Below are positions 32,971-42,397 of a stretch of DNA of 64,000 nucleotides, one piece after another. The stretch is taken from NCBI GenBank assembly GCA_949710005.1, contig OX453274.1, positions 36,309,714-36,373,713 on the forward strand, in the 5' to 3' direction. The stretch is from Ricordea florida. Taxonomy: Eukaryota; Cnidaria; Anthozoa; Corallimorpharia; Ricordeidae. The position numbers and the translations under genes were made by a program. Every line of letters begins with the position of its first letter. Positions within the stretch are counted from its first letter, which is position 1. The notes beneath the pieces were generated by a model. The model did not search any database. It saw only the letters and a list, made by a program, of their open reading frames with translations, and was not told the origin of the DNA.

Positions 32971-32996
32971 GATTTCTTACTGATGAGTAAAAAATC

Positions 32997-34154
32997 ATGG
33001 CAGAAGAAATGGAATTAGAAAATTTACCAAAAGGAACTGATGATGATAATGATGATGCTGCTGATGACACATTTTATCAAAGCCCAAACACATCCACTTC
33101 CATTCCACCTTACCCCGATGATTATGGGGTGGCAGAAAATTCATTTGGAGACCGTGAAACTGATCCATTGTTGGCTATGGAAAATGAAAAAGATAAAGTG
33201 TGGAGAGATATTTTAAGAAAAATTCCAAATGCTAAAGCTACTTTTCTTTTCAAATATAATGAGTGGGGTAAAATCGTAGTCGCAATCCCCCGAAGCGATC
33301 CTAATAAAGTTGTATGGCACGATTTATTCGATAAAAATGATGATATTAATAAAAAACTCCCTGCCACCATATTGAACGCTCTGGGTAAAAAAGCAGAAGA
33401 AGTTGTGCAGGCTGAAGATAATCTTTTATCACAATTGAATGAACAAAATGAAGAAATTAGGGATTTGCGTAATGCATTAGATGGTTTAAGAGCAGTAGCG
33501 GAAACAAGCCAATTCGAAATAGATCGATATGTTTCAATTGAAAAAGAGTTGAGAGGTATGATTGAACGACATCAAACCACAATCGCTGAAAAGGATAGTT
33601 ATTTAGAAGCTGCAGTTAGAGAGAAGATTGATGCAAAACAATATGCAGAAACTTTACTTAATGATTTGAAAGAAATCAAAACCGAGAATGATAAGGGCAA
33701 GAAAGATTTGGCTAGCTTGAAAAAGATTGAACAAAGTCGAGATAGATTGGCGAAAAGGGTTAAAACGTATGATGAACTATCGAGAAAACAGTTAATATTA
33801 AACGAAGATCAAATGGCTGATATCAGGAGAAAAAATGATGAAATACTTAAAAATATGCCTCTTCGCGATCGTGTTAAGTTTATCTTCAAAAAGTATGGTT
33901 TTACAGTTTTTGCTGTTATGAGTGCTGTAGGGGTCATCATTGGGGTTATAGTTTCTAATCTTTCAAAGGGTTTATCTGCTTTAGGTAGGGGTGTGGGTAA
34001 TGGATTGAAAACTATAGGTAAAAAACTTGGTGAAATATTACCAGGAATGGTTGGTGCAATAGTTAGCTTTCTTTTCAAAACAGCCGGTCAAGTTATTGGA
34101 TTTTTAGGTGAAAATGCTTGGCTTTTGATAATGGCTGTTGTTACTGCCAAATAA
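32997..34154 (+). pseudogene. Polinton coiled-coil membrane protein, C-terminus cut by BEL/Pao LTR
   Basis: A 385-residue open frame. An acidic N-terminus is followed by about 150 residues of coiled coil (about 130-270) and a hydrophobic, glycine-rich C-terminal region with two membrane-like segments (FAVMSAVGVIIGVIVS; IVSFLFKTAGQVIGFL...WLLIMAV). This matches a common cnidarian Polinton family. The BEL/Pao LTR entered after codon 380, so the last few residues are LTR-encoded. On the far side (41,611-41,653) the original frame stays open for 13 more codons to a TAG. The loss is small and recent, and partial function is conceivable. Confidence 0.8.
34134..34138 (+). repeat. BEL/Pao target-site duplication, left (GCTGT)
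   Basis: Matches 41606-41610; five bases is normal for BEL/Pao. Confidence 0.9.
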
Positions 34155-34638
34155 TTTCTGGCTTTTCATGTCTCCTTTTCCAGTTCTAATAGTCTTATCG
34201 TTTTTTGTGGTTAACACAACGGACATAAGTTACATATTTGCGCACCCACAGTCGACCGAATGAACAGATCTATTATTCTTTGTTTTTGGCTTATACTTTT
34301 GTGAACGTGCTTAGGAAATTAGTTCAGTGTAGTCAACGTTTTCAACGTGTTAAGATCATGAGAAAGTCTCAACGTTAACGCCGTTCATATCCCTAACGAG
34401 GACACAGAATTTTCGAAACCGCTTCACTTAGGCAACGTTTTCATCGTTTATCGCTTCGCTACACGTCGTTTCACCTGTTACCGTCTCAACGCTTCGCTTG
34501 AATAAACTTCTTTAAACCCTTACTTTACGTGGTGAATCTCCTTGTGGCAAGCAGTCTAAGCGCGTTCCGAGTTCTGTTTACAACGTGGGATGAACGCAAA
34601 GTTTGTGCATGTCCTGTGAGCAACGCTCTGCGTTCACA
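34139..34638 (+). repeat. BEL/Pao 5' LTR
   Basis: 500 bp, beginning TG and ending CA, with an AATAAA near 34,500. Paired with 41106-41605. Confidence 0.93.
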
Positions 34639-34738
34639 TTAGTTTCGAAAATTCTTTTTGATTTGTGAATTTAGTGCGTGCCATTCAACGCAACGTTCAA
34701 ACGCTTGGTTCGTCTGAATTACACACGAAAACGTCCAA

Positions 34739-37700
34739 ATGGCAACGAACGGGGCCACGTGCTCAAACAAAGGACCACTGAACGAAAGTGACGACGTCAC
34801 GCTCAGAAATAACGATGACCAAACGGAACTCACGAGCCATCAAATTCTGGAAGTTATCGAAGAAGAAAACTTGGAAAATTTAAAAAACGAAGAGGAAAAC
34901 GAAAATTCCGAAAACTTCGATACCGATCCAATTGAAGAATCTCGAAGAATTCGAAAATTAACGGAAAAAGGTGAAGAAGAAAAAATTCGTCGGCTGAAAC
35001 AACAACGAACAAACGCATTAGCGGCGGTTTCCCGCAAACGAACCGACATTAACAATTTAATGATCGACCGAAGAAACCTGGATGTCATCAAAACGGAACT
35101 AAATAAATTGGACAGTTTATGTCAACAATTTTATGACGCCCACAACCTTTATCGTGAAGAGTTATCCACACCGGAAGAAAAGGAAAACGCCTATCGATAC
35201 TTTGATGACAAAGAAAATGACATGTTCAAGTATCGCAAGGAAGTAACTAATTGGATTCTTGAATGTGAAGCAAGAATTAGTGAGCATTTAGACAGATTAT
35301 CGGAAAAGCGGTCATCTAGGTCACGCTCGTCACGCACGTCACGATCAAGCTCTGTACATTCGGCCCGTTTGAAAGAAAAGGCGAAGATCGCCGAGTTAAT
35401 GGCAGAACGAGCGATGTTAAAGCAAAAACTTAAACTAAAAGCGGCCGAAGAACAGCTACAGATAGAACTCAAAATTGCCAAGGCAAAGGCTAGAGAGACA
35501 GCATTTGCTGAAATGGACGGAAGCTTAAAAGATTCCGCAGGCGAGGACGAATACCGTCTGTTACCATCATCACTTCAAAGTCACGAAACGCCGCTCGCAT
35601 CTCACACTTTGCCTACCCTAACGAAACCTAAATTTAAGACTGAAACAACAGATCACCCAGATCTAAACCCAAATGCTCGTGAGTTCCTTTTACCGCCGGA
35701 AATAAAAACCGAAGAAAATTTCAAGCCCCAGACGAACGACGAAGAAATATTAAAAGAAATATTTAAGATGCAACAAGATCAAATTCAGCGAATGATCTCC
35801 TCGCAACATGAGCTTGCCACCGCTATCACGCTTCCCCAGCCCCAAGTTCCAAGGTTTAAAGGAGATCCCATGGAGTACAAAACCTTTGTCATGGCCTTCG
35901 AAACGCGCATCGAATCAAAGGTTATCAGCAGTGCGGACAGACTATACTACCTCGATCAACACCTCGAAGGGGAACCCAAAGAGTTAATCAGTGGCTGTCT
36001 GCACATTGAAGCAAACGATGGCTACCAAGAGGCGCGAAGGCTGCTCGAGAGAGAGTACGGTGACCCCTACAAGGTCTCGATCGCTTATATGCAGAAGCTA
36101 ACTAATTGGCCTAACCTTAAGTACGATGATGGTCCTGCTTTGAAACGCCTTTCAATTTTTCTAAATAAGTGCAGCACGGCAATGAAGTCACTCGCACACT
36201 TGGCAGTTCTTAACCATCCAACGAATATGCAAGCTGTAGTGCAGAAGCTGCCCACCTTTTTACAGGTCAAATGGAGAGAAAATGTTGTGAGAGCGAGACG
36301 TAAGGATGGATCAGTTGTGGGTTTTTACGAGCTGATGGAGTTCGTGGAATACGCCGCCGACACAGCAAACGATCCTATATATGGAAAAGAAGCTCTTATC
36401 AAAATTAAGCCACGGACAAACGCAACCACAGAGGACAAGAAATTACCGCAACCAAAATTAAGAGTCGACAGTTTTGCAACCAATCCAGAACCTCTCAAGT
36501 CCCCACCTTCACACGGGACCGGGTGTTCAGGCCAACACGGAAGCACGTGCCGCTGTCTCTTGTGCGGCAAGTCACACGACCTGGAGGACTGTGAGGCATA
36601 TAAGAAGAAGTCCGTAGAAGAGAGAAGGTCTTTTGTGGCCCAAAAGTCGCTATGCTTTGCTTGTTACGGTGAGAATCACAAGTCAAGGTCTTGCAGAAAA
36701 AAGAGAGAATGCAAGAAGTGCAAGAAACCACACCCCACTCTCCTTCACGTTGACGGATTCAACCTTAACAAGGAAAACGGTAGCCTTAACAAAGACTCGC
36801 TGAGTAAAGAAAAGACACCCAAGGTGAACAACGCTCTTGTAAGTATTCCTCCAAAGCCCATCTATAAAGGAGACATCCTGCTGCAAACGATTCTTCCAGT
36901 CATAGTAACACAGAAAGGCACCGGGAAACTGGTAAAAACGTACGCATTTTACGATAATGGAAGTGCAGGATGTTTTCTCACTGAGCGCCTCAAAACGCGC
37001 CTCGAAGCAACGAGCACTAGCACTACGCTACAGTTAGGAACAATGCATGGCCGCACCCTTGTAGATAGTTCCATTGTGAAAGATCTCATTGTTACCGATC
37101 TGAACGGCGAGAATCCTGTACAATTACCAACAGCCTTTACGAGAGAAGAAATTCCCGCCGACCAAGAACAGATTCCAACACCGGAAATCGTCAACCGCAT
37201 CGAACATTTTAAGAACATTGCCTCCAAAATTCCAGCGTACGATCCGGAATTAGAAATTGGTTTGCTAATCGGAAGCAATTGCCCAAACGCTCTCGTACCA
37301 CTTAACGTAGTCCCGAACGAAGGAGATGGTCCCTATGCAGTGCGGTTTAGACATGGTTGGACAGTTAGTGGGCCATTACACGTTGCCACCGAATCAGCAA
37401 CGAATGAAGCCACCGTCAATAGGATTACTGTCAGAGAAGTTGAAACTATAAAAGAAATAATCACTCCTAAATCGTTGCTTAACATGCTTGAGCTCGACTT
37501 CAACGAGAAGGCCTCAACCAACCTTCCAGAAGAGCTTGGTCACAGCCAAGAGGACAGAAGATTTCTGACTAAAGTTTCAAACAGTATCCGGCTTACATCG
37601 GGCCACTATGAAATCCCACTTCCGTTTCGACAGTCGGAGGTGAGCCTACCGAACAACCGTGATCAAGCCGTCAAGCGAGCTTTATGGCAAAGAAAGAAAA

Positions 37701-40700
37701 TGTCCCAAAACGACAAGTACAGAAACGATTACATCGCCTTTATAAACGACATGATCGAGAGAGGCTACGCTGAGAAGGTTCCGGAAGAATCTCTGGAAGC
37801 GAGCCCTGGCACCGTGTGGTACATTCCCCACCACGGCGTGTATCATCCGAAGAAACCAGAGAAGATTAGGGTGGTATTTGACTGCAGCGCAAAATTTGCT
37901 GGAACATCACTTAACAACCAGCTACTTCAGGGTCCTGACCTTACAAACTCATTAGTCGGCGTATTAACCCGCTTTCGAGAAGAGCCGGTGGCTTTCATGG
38001 GTGACGTAGAAGCCATGTTCTACCAAGTGCTTATACCTGAAAACCAACTAAATTTCCTGAGGTTTTTATGGTGGCCAGGCGGCGACTTAAACGCAGACCT
38101 CGTAGAGTACAGAATGGTGGTTCACCCTTTTGGAGCCGTTTCTTCACCTAGCTGTGCTAACTTCGCCCTTCGCACGACCGCAAACTACAACGAACCAGAA
38201 TTTGGAAAAGCAGTTGCAGAAACGATGCGTCACAACTTCTACGTAGATGACTGCTTAAAATCAGTCCCTACTATTCTTGAGGCTAAAGAACAAATCAACG
38301 GTTTGCGCCAAGCATGTAGAAAAGGTGGCTTTCGTTTAACGAAGTTTGTGTGCAACCAACGTGAAGTCCTGGAATCTATTCCAGAAGAAGAAAGGTCAAA
38401 GGATGTGAAGACGTTGGATCTTAGTTATGATGATCTCCCTATTGAACGAGCCCTTGGAGTACAGTGGTGCGTCGAATCAGACACCTTTGGTTTCCGCATT
38501 ATCATCAAGGACAAACCACTAACGAGAAGAGGGATTCTCTCCATCGTTTCTTCTATTTACGATTCCCTTGGATTCGTTGCTCCTTTCACACTCATTGCTA
38601 AGAAGCTGCTTCAAGACATGTGCAGAGAGGAGAAGCTGGGATGGGACGATGAACCTCCCGACTGTTATCTCAAACGCTGGGAAAAGTGGCGCAGCGAACT
38701 GCCACTACTCGAACGACTGACCATTCCTCGTTGTGTGAAACCGACAGACTTCAGAGAGGTGAAGTCCAAACAGCTCCACATTTTTTCAGATGCAAGTACA
38801 ATGGGCTACGGAGCAGCAGTGTACCAACGTCTGCGTGACAATGAAGGTCGCATACACTGCTCATTTCTGATGGGTAAGGCACGACTCGCCCCGATCAAGC
38901 CTGTAACTATCCCACGCCTGGAATTAACAGCCGCTACCGTCTCTATCCGCCTCGGCGAAATGATGAAGAAAGAGCTTGATGATACGCCCGAAACCTTAAT
39001 ATACCACACAGACTCGGAAACTGTGCTGCGATACATTGGAAACGAGCAGAAAAGATTCCAGATTTTTGTCGCCAACCGCGTCCAGCTGATACGCAATTTT
39101 TCTGATTCTAGACAATGGCGATATGTTGACACGAAAGAAAATCCCGCAGACGACGCATCCCGCGGTTTAGACGCAAAAACACTGACAGTACATCAACGCT
39201 GGTTGAAGGGACCGGAATTTTTATGGCAACCGGAGGAAACGTGGCCGACCCAGCCTCAATCATTTGGCGACATTTCAAACGAAGACCCAGAAGTCAAAAA
39301 ACAGGTTAAAGCCTTTGCTACAACGATCGCTGATTTGGCAGCCACCGCCACCGTATTAAAGCTACTGCAGCATTTCTCTGACTGGTATCGGTTAAAGAAA
39401 GCTGTCGCTGTGTATCTGCGAATCAAAACGATTCTCAACGAACGAAGGCTAAGAAGAACAAACAACAAGCCAATCAAGCTTAAAGAAGAACGCATGACGC
39501 TCACCGTTCACGAGTTAGAGGTGGCAGAGATGGAGATAATTCGATTTGTTCAATCTCAGAACTTCAAGCACGAGTTACAGACCTTGCAGCTGCTAAGTAA
39601 TGGCAAGTATGAAGAAGAGCAGTTGTCCCCTAAGAAGAACAAAGTAAACGTGGGAAAGACCAGCTCCGTTTACCGCCTCGACCCGTTTCTGGATAAAGGT
39701 CTCCTACGAGTCGGAGGTCGACTGAACAATGCTGACCTTCCATCGGAGTCCAAACACCCTATAATTCTGCCTCGCAAGAGCAACGCGACAACATTAATCA
39801 TACGCAACGCACACGAACAGCTTGGACACGCAGGACGTGGGCATGTCCTAGCCCGGCTGCGCGAGAAGTACTGGATAGTTGGAGCAAACTCCGCAGTGCG
39901 CCAGATTATTTCAGCCTGCGTCTTATGTCGTCGTAACAGAGCACCCCCTCAAGAACAGAAGATGGCTGATTTGCCTCCAGACCGTCTGACACCAGCACCA
40001 CCCTTCACCTACATTGGAGTTGATTTGTTTGGCCCGTTCGCAACGAAAGAAGGTCGAAAAGAACGTAAGCGATATGGGGTACTATTCACATGTCTCGTTA
40101 GTAGAGCCGTCCACATTGAGATCACCAACTCCCTTGAGACGGACTGCTTCATCAACGCACTTCGTCGGTTTATCGCTCGTCGAGGACCCGTTCGTGAAAT
40201 CCGTTGTGACAACGGCACTAATTTTGTTGGCGCCAAAAAGGAGCTGAAAAATGCTGTCAACGAAATGGATCAGAACGAAATTACCGAGAAGCTCCGTCAG
40301 CTTCAGATAGATTGGAAGTTTAACCCACCTGCTGCAAGTCACATGGGAGGAGTCTGGGAGAGACAAATACGAACAGTTCGAAGGATCCTCTGTTCTCTCC
40401 TTCATGAGCATGGAGGGCGCCTAGATGATGAATCTTTACAGACCCTAATGTGTGAGGCTGAGTCCATCATCAACTCAAGACCACTGACAGCAATCTCAAG
40501 CGATGTTAAAGATCCTATCCCTCTATCCCCAGGCCAAATCCTCACTATGAAGACAAGTGTTGTTCTGCCACCCCCTGGCAATTTTCAACGGAATGACGTA
40601 TACATGCGCCGGCGTTGGCGTCGAGTTCAGCACCTCTGTAACCTTTTCTGGTCGCGATGGAAGAAGGAGTACTTGCCAACGCTTCAGGAGCGTCCCAAGT

Positions 40701-40930
40701 GGAACCAGGAAAAGCGAAACCTGAAAATCGACGACATCGTTTTGGTTAAGGATGACAACGCACCCCGAAACGTTTGGCCCATGGGCGTGGTCACCAAAGT
40801 AGAGGCAGACTCCAAAGGTCTTGTCAGGAGTGTACTGCTTAGAACCCAAAGCACAGAACTGCGGAGGCCAGTAAACAAACTAGTTCTCCTGCTTGCCGTA
40901 GAAGAACGAATGAATACTGATGATGATTAA
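34739..40930 (+). CDS. BEL/Pao Gag-Pol polyprotein
   Basis: 2,063 residues in one frame. Gag has a helical, charged N-terminus, a DUF1759-type region (about 370-520, PRFKGDPMEYKTFVMAF) and Cys-rich knuckles (about 603-675, CLLCGKSHDLEDC, CFACYGENHKSRSC, CKKCKKPH). The aspartic protease active site is DNGS (about 738), as in several BEL/Pao proteases. RT runs from about 1,040 with FMGDVEAMFYQV and catalytic YVDD (about 1,167). RNase H begins at HIFSDAS (about 1,347). The integrase has an HHCC zinc region (about 1,690), then D (IGVDLFGPF), D (RCDNGTNF) and E (GGVWERQIR), and a DUF5641-like tail. There are no internal stops. The start ATG lies 100 nt after the LTR. Confidence 0.95.
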   Translation: MATNGATCSNKGPLNESDDVTLRNNDDQTELTSHQILEVIEEENLENLKNEEENENSENFDTDPIEESRRIRKLTEKGEEEKIRRLKQQRTNALAAVSRKRTDINNLMIDRRNLDVIKTELNKLDSLCQQFYDAHNLYREELSTPEEKENAYRYFDDKENDMFKYRKEVTNWILECEARISEHLDRLSEKRSSRSRSSRTSRSSSVHSARLKEKAKIAELMAERAMLKQKLKLKAAEEQLQIELKIAKAKARETAFAEMDGSLKDSAGEDEYRLLPSSLQSHETPLASHTLPTLTKPKFKTETTDHPDLNPNAREFLLPPEIKTEENFKPQTNDEEILKEIFKMQQDQIQRMISSQHELATAITLPQPQVPRFKGDPMEYKTFVMAFETRIESKVISSADRLYYLDQHLEGEPKELISGCLHIEANDGYQEARRLLEREYGDPYKVSIAYMQKLTNWPNLKYDDGPALKRLSIFLNKCSTAMKSLAHLAVLNHPTNMQAVVQKLPTFLQVKWRENVVRARRKDGSVVGFYELMEFVEYAADTANDPIYGKEALIKIKPRTNATTEDKKLPQPKLRVDSFATNPEPLKSPPSHGTGCSGQHGSTCRCLLCGKSHDLEDCEAYKKKSVEERRSFVAQKSLCFACYGENHKSRSCRKKRECKKCKKPHPTLLHVDGFNLNKENGSLNKDSLSKEKTPKVNNALVSIPPKPIYKGDILLQTILPVIVTQKGTGKLVKTYAFYDNGSAGCFLTERLKTRLEATSTSTTLQLGTMHGRTLVDSSIVKDLIVTDLNGENPVQLPTAFTREEIPADQEQIPTPEIVNRIEHFKNIASKIPAYDPELEIGLLIGSNCPNALVPLNVVPNEGDGPYAVRFRHGWTVSGPLHVATESATNEATVNRITVREVETIKEIITPKSLLNMLELDFNEKASTNLPEELGHSQEDRRFLTKVSNSIRLTSGHYEIPLPFRQSEVSLPNNRDQAVKRALWQRKKMSQNDKYRNDYIAFINDMIERGYAEKVPEESLEASPGTVWYIPHHGVYHPKKPEKIRVVFDCSAKFAGTSLNNQLLQGPDLTNSLVGVLTRFREEPVAFMGDVEAMFYQVLIPENQLNFLRFLWWPGGDLNADLVEYRMVVHPFGAVSSPSCANFALRTTANYNEPEFGKAVAETMRHNFYVDDCLKSVPTILEAKEQINGLRQACRKGGFRLTKFVCNQREVLESIPEEERSKDVKTLDLSYDDLPIERALGVQWCVESDTFGFRIIIKDKPLTRRGILSIVSSIYDSLGFVAPFTLIAKKLLQDMCREEKLGWDDEPPDCYLKRWEKWRSELPLLERLTIPRCVKPTDFREVKSKQLHIFSDASTMGYGAAVYQRLRDNEGRIHCSFLMGKARLAPIKPVTIPRLELTAATVSIRLGEMMKKELDDTPETLIYHTDSETVLRYIGNEQKRFQIFVANRVQLIRNFSDSRQWRYVDTKENPADDASRGLDAKTLTVHQRWLKGPEFLWQPEETWPTQPQSFGDISNEDPEVKKQVKAFATTIADLAATATVLKLLQHFSDWYRLKKAVAVYLRIKTILNERRLRRTNNKPIKLKEERMTLTVHELEVAEMEIIRFVQSQNFKHELQTLQLLSNGKYEEEQLSPKKNKVNVGKTSSVYRLDPFLDKGLLRVGGRLNNADLPSESKHPIILPRKSNATTLIIRNAHEQLGHAGRGHVLARLREKYWIVGANSAVRQIISACVLCRRNRAPPQEQKMADLPPDRLTPAPPFTYIGVDLFGPFATKEGRKERKRYGVLFTCLVSRAVHIEITNSLETDCFINALRRFIARRGPVREIRCDNGTNFVGAKKELKNAVNEMDQNEITEKLRQLQIDWKFNPPAASHMGGVWERQIRTVRRILCSLLHEHGGRLDDESLQTLMCEAESIINSRPLTAISSDVKDPIPLSPGQILTMKTSVVLPPPGNFQRNDVYMRRRWRRVQHLCNLFWSRWKKEYLPTLQERPKWNQEKRNLKIDDIVLVKDDNAPRNVWPMGVVTKVEADSKGLVRSVLLRTQSTELRRPVNKLVLLLAVEERMNTDDD

Positions 40931-41105
40931 AGCACAGATGCGAGCGAGTTCCCAGTTTATTTCAGGGACAGAACTTTGATTGCAGTATTAAATTAGTATT
41001 TTGCTTGTTATAAGGCTGTTCCAGTTTTCAAGTTTTGCATAGATTTCATGCTTTGCGTTTTTATAGTTAAACAGCTCTTCCTTAGCTTGTTTAAGGGACC
41101 GGGAA

Positions 41106-41605
41106 TGTTACTGCCAAATAATTTCTGGCTTTTCATGTCTCCTTTTCCAGTTCTAATAGTCTTATCGTTTTTTGTGGTTAACACAACGGACATAAGTTAC
41201 ATATTTGCGCACCCACAGTCGACCGAATGAACAGATCTATTATTCTTTGTTTTTGGCTTATACTTTTGTGAACGTGCTTAGGAAATTAGTTCAGTGTAGT
41301 CAACGTTTTCAACGTGTTAAGATCATGAGAAAGTCTCAACGTTAACGCCGTTCATATCCCTAACGAGGACACAGAATTTTCGAAACCGCTTCACTTAGGC
41401 AACGTTTTCATCGTTTATCGCTTCGCTACACGTCGTTTCACCTGTTACCGTCTCAACGCTTCGCTTGAATAAACTTCTTTAAACCCTTACTTTACGTGGT
41501 GAATCTCCTTGTGGCAAGCAGTCTAAGCGCGTTCCGAGTTCTGTTTACAACGTGGGATGAACGCAAAGTTTGTGCATGTCCTGTGAGCAACGCTCTGCGC
41601 TCACA
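41106..41605 (+). repeat. BEL/Pao 3' LTR
   Basis: 500 bp, differing from the 5' LTR by one base near the end (GCGCTCACA versus GCGTTCACA). Confidence 0.93.
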
Positions 41606-41653
41606 GCTGTAGTTCTATATTTTGTGGAAAGTATAAAAAAGAAGAGAAAGTAG

Positions 41654-41660
41654 ATCTAAA
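41654..41660 (+). promoter_or_regulatory. ATCTAAA box before the 41,689 gene
   Basis: TCTAAA starts 34 nt before the ATG and directly follows the original stop codon (41,651-41,653) of the gene split by the retrotransposon. Confidence 0.6.
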
Positions 41661-41688
41661 GATATCATGTTGAGTAGTAAAATACAAT

Positions 41689-42288
41689 ATGGATGAATAC
41701 AATAGAATTTACCCTGTATTGCCTAATAATCCAGATCCTATTAATTTCAGACTACAAAAATCAAGCGAAGTATTACAAAATCTTGAGAAAGAAATTAAAC
41801 ATTACGAAGAAGTAAGGAAAAAATATAATAGGGCGAGAGGAATATGTACAAAAATTAGTGTTTCTGGCGGTTTGATTTCAGTTATCCTATCAGCAAGCGG
41901 TTTAGGAACTTCTCTCACGGGTTTTGGTGCTATTGTTGGTGTGCCTTTGGGAGTTGTTGGTGGTTTTTTTGGTGGGTTGTCGGTTGGATTTGGTATTGCT
42001 TCTAAAAAACTTTCTGGTAAAGTTAGTAAACACGAACAAACCGCTGCAATTGCAAAATCAAAATTAAACACAATTAACGATTTAGTTTCAAAAGCTTTGA
42101 AAGATAATGTTATATCCGATCAAGAATTTTCTATAATTTTAGCAGAATTGGAAAAGTTTCAAAAACTAAAACTTGAAATACGTCAAAAATTTAGGAAAGA
42201 AGCAGAAAAAAACTTGGATATGTCTGTGATAAGGAGAGAAGTGCGCGAAAATCTATTAAAAGAACTTACCGGAGGGAAAGGACATTAA
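41689..42288 (+). CDS. Polinton protein with coiled coil and Gly-rich membrane hairpin (199 aa)
   Basis: An N-terminal coiled coil (about 25-50), a long glycine-rich hydrophobic stretch (about 58-105, VSGGLISVILSASGLG ... GFFGGLSVGFGIA) and a helical C-terminal half containing AIAKSKLNTINDLVSKAL. I recognise this architecture and the KSKLNxI segment from many cnidarian Polintons, where its function is unknown. It may be a membrane-active virion component, but that is inference. Confidence 0.75.
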   Translation: MDEYNRIYPVLPNNPDPINFRLQKSSEVLQNLEKEIKHYEEVRKKYNRARGICTKISVSGGLISVILSASGLGTSLTGFGAIVGVPLGVVGGFFGGLSVGFGIASKKLSGKVSKHEQTAAIAKSKLNTINDLVSKALKDNVISDQEFSIILAELEKFQKLKLEIRQKFRKEAEKNLDMSVIRREVRENLLKELTGGKGH

Positions 42289-42344
42289 AAATTTCATATG
42301 AGAGAACTGAAGTTGGTTGCAATTGTTTTGCAGGAATTAATTGA

Positions 42345-42397
42345 CATCTTATTCTTAATCTAAAGACCGGTTTATTTGAAACACAAAGAATAAGATG
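42345..42397. promoter_or_regulatory. Inverted repeat enclosing ATCTAAA and including the start codon
   Basis: CATCTTATTCTT (42345-42356) is perfectly complementary to AAGAATAAGATG (42386-42397), whose last three bases are the start codon of the next gene. ATCTAAA lies at 42,358-42,364, 36 nt before the ATG. Confidence 0.6.

Larger units (their letters stand above)
34139..41605 (+). mobile_element. BEL/Pao LTR retrotransposon, apparently intact
   Basis: Two 500-bp LTRs (34139-34638, 41106-41605) start TGTTAC and end TCACA. By eye they differ at a single base near the 3' end. They are flanked by a 5-bp duplication and enclose one uninterrupted gag-pol frame. No envelope frame is present after pol. 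A canonical tRNA primer site (TGG...) is not obvious after the left LTR. Near-identical LTRs mean a very recent insertion. Confidence 0.95.

Noticed and set aside
32948-32991. Third inverted repeat around a TCTAAA box (TTTACT/AGTAAA)
   Set aside because: Only six base pairs in AT-rich sequence, too weak to claim.
34139-34154. Native C-terminus of the 32,997 gene
   Set aside because: The last residues and stop are encoded by the BEL/Pao LTR.
40931-41105. Envelope gene of an errantivirus-like BEL element
   Set aside because: Only about 175 nt without an open frame lie between pol and the 3' LTR.
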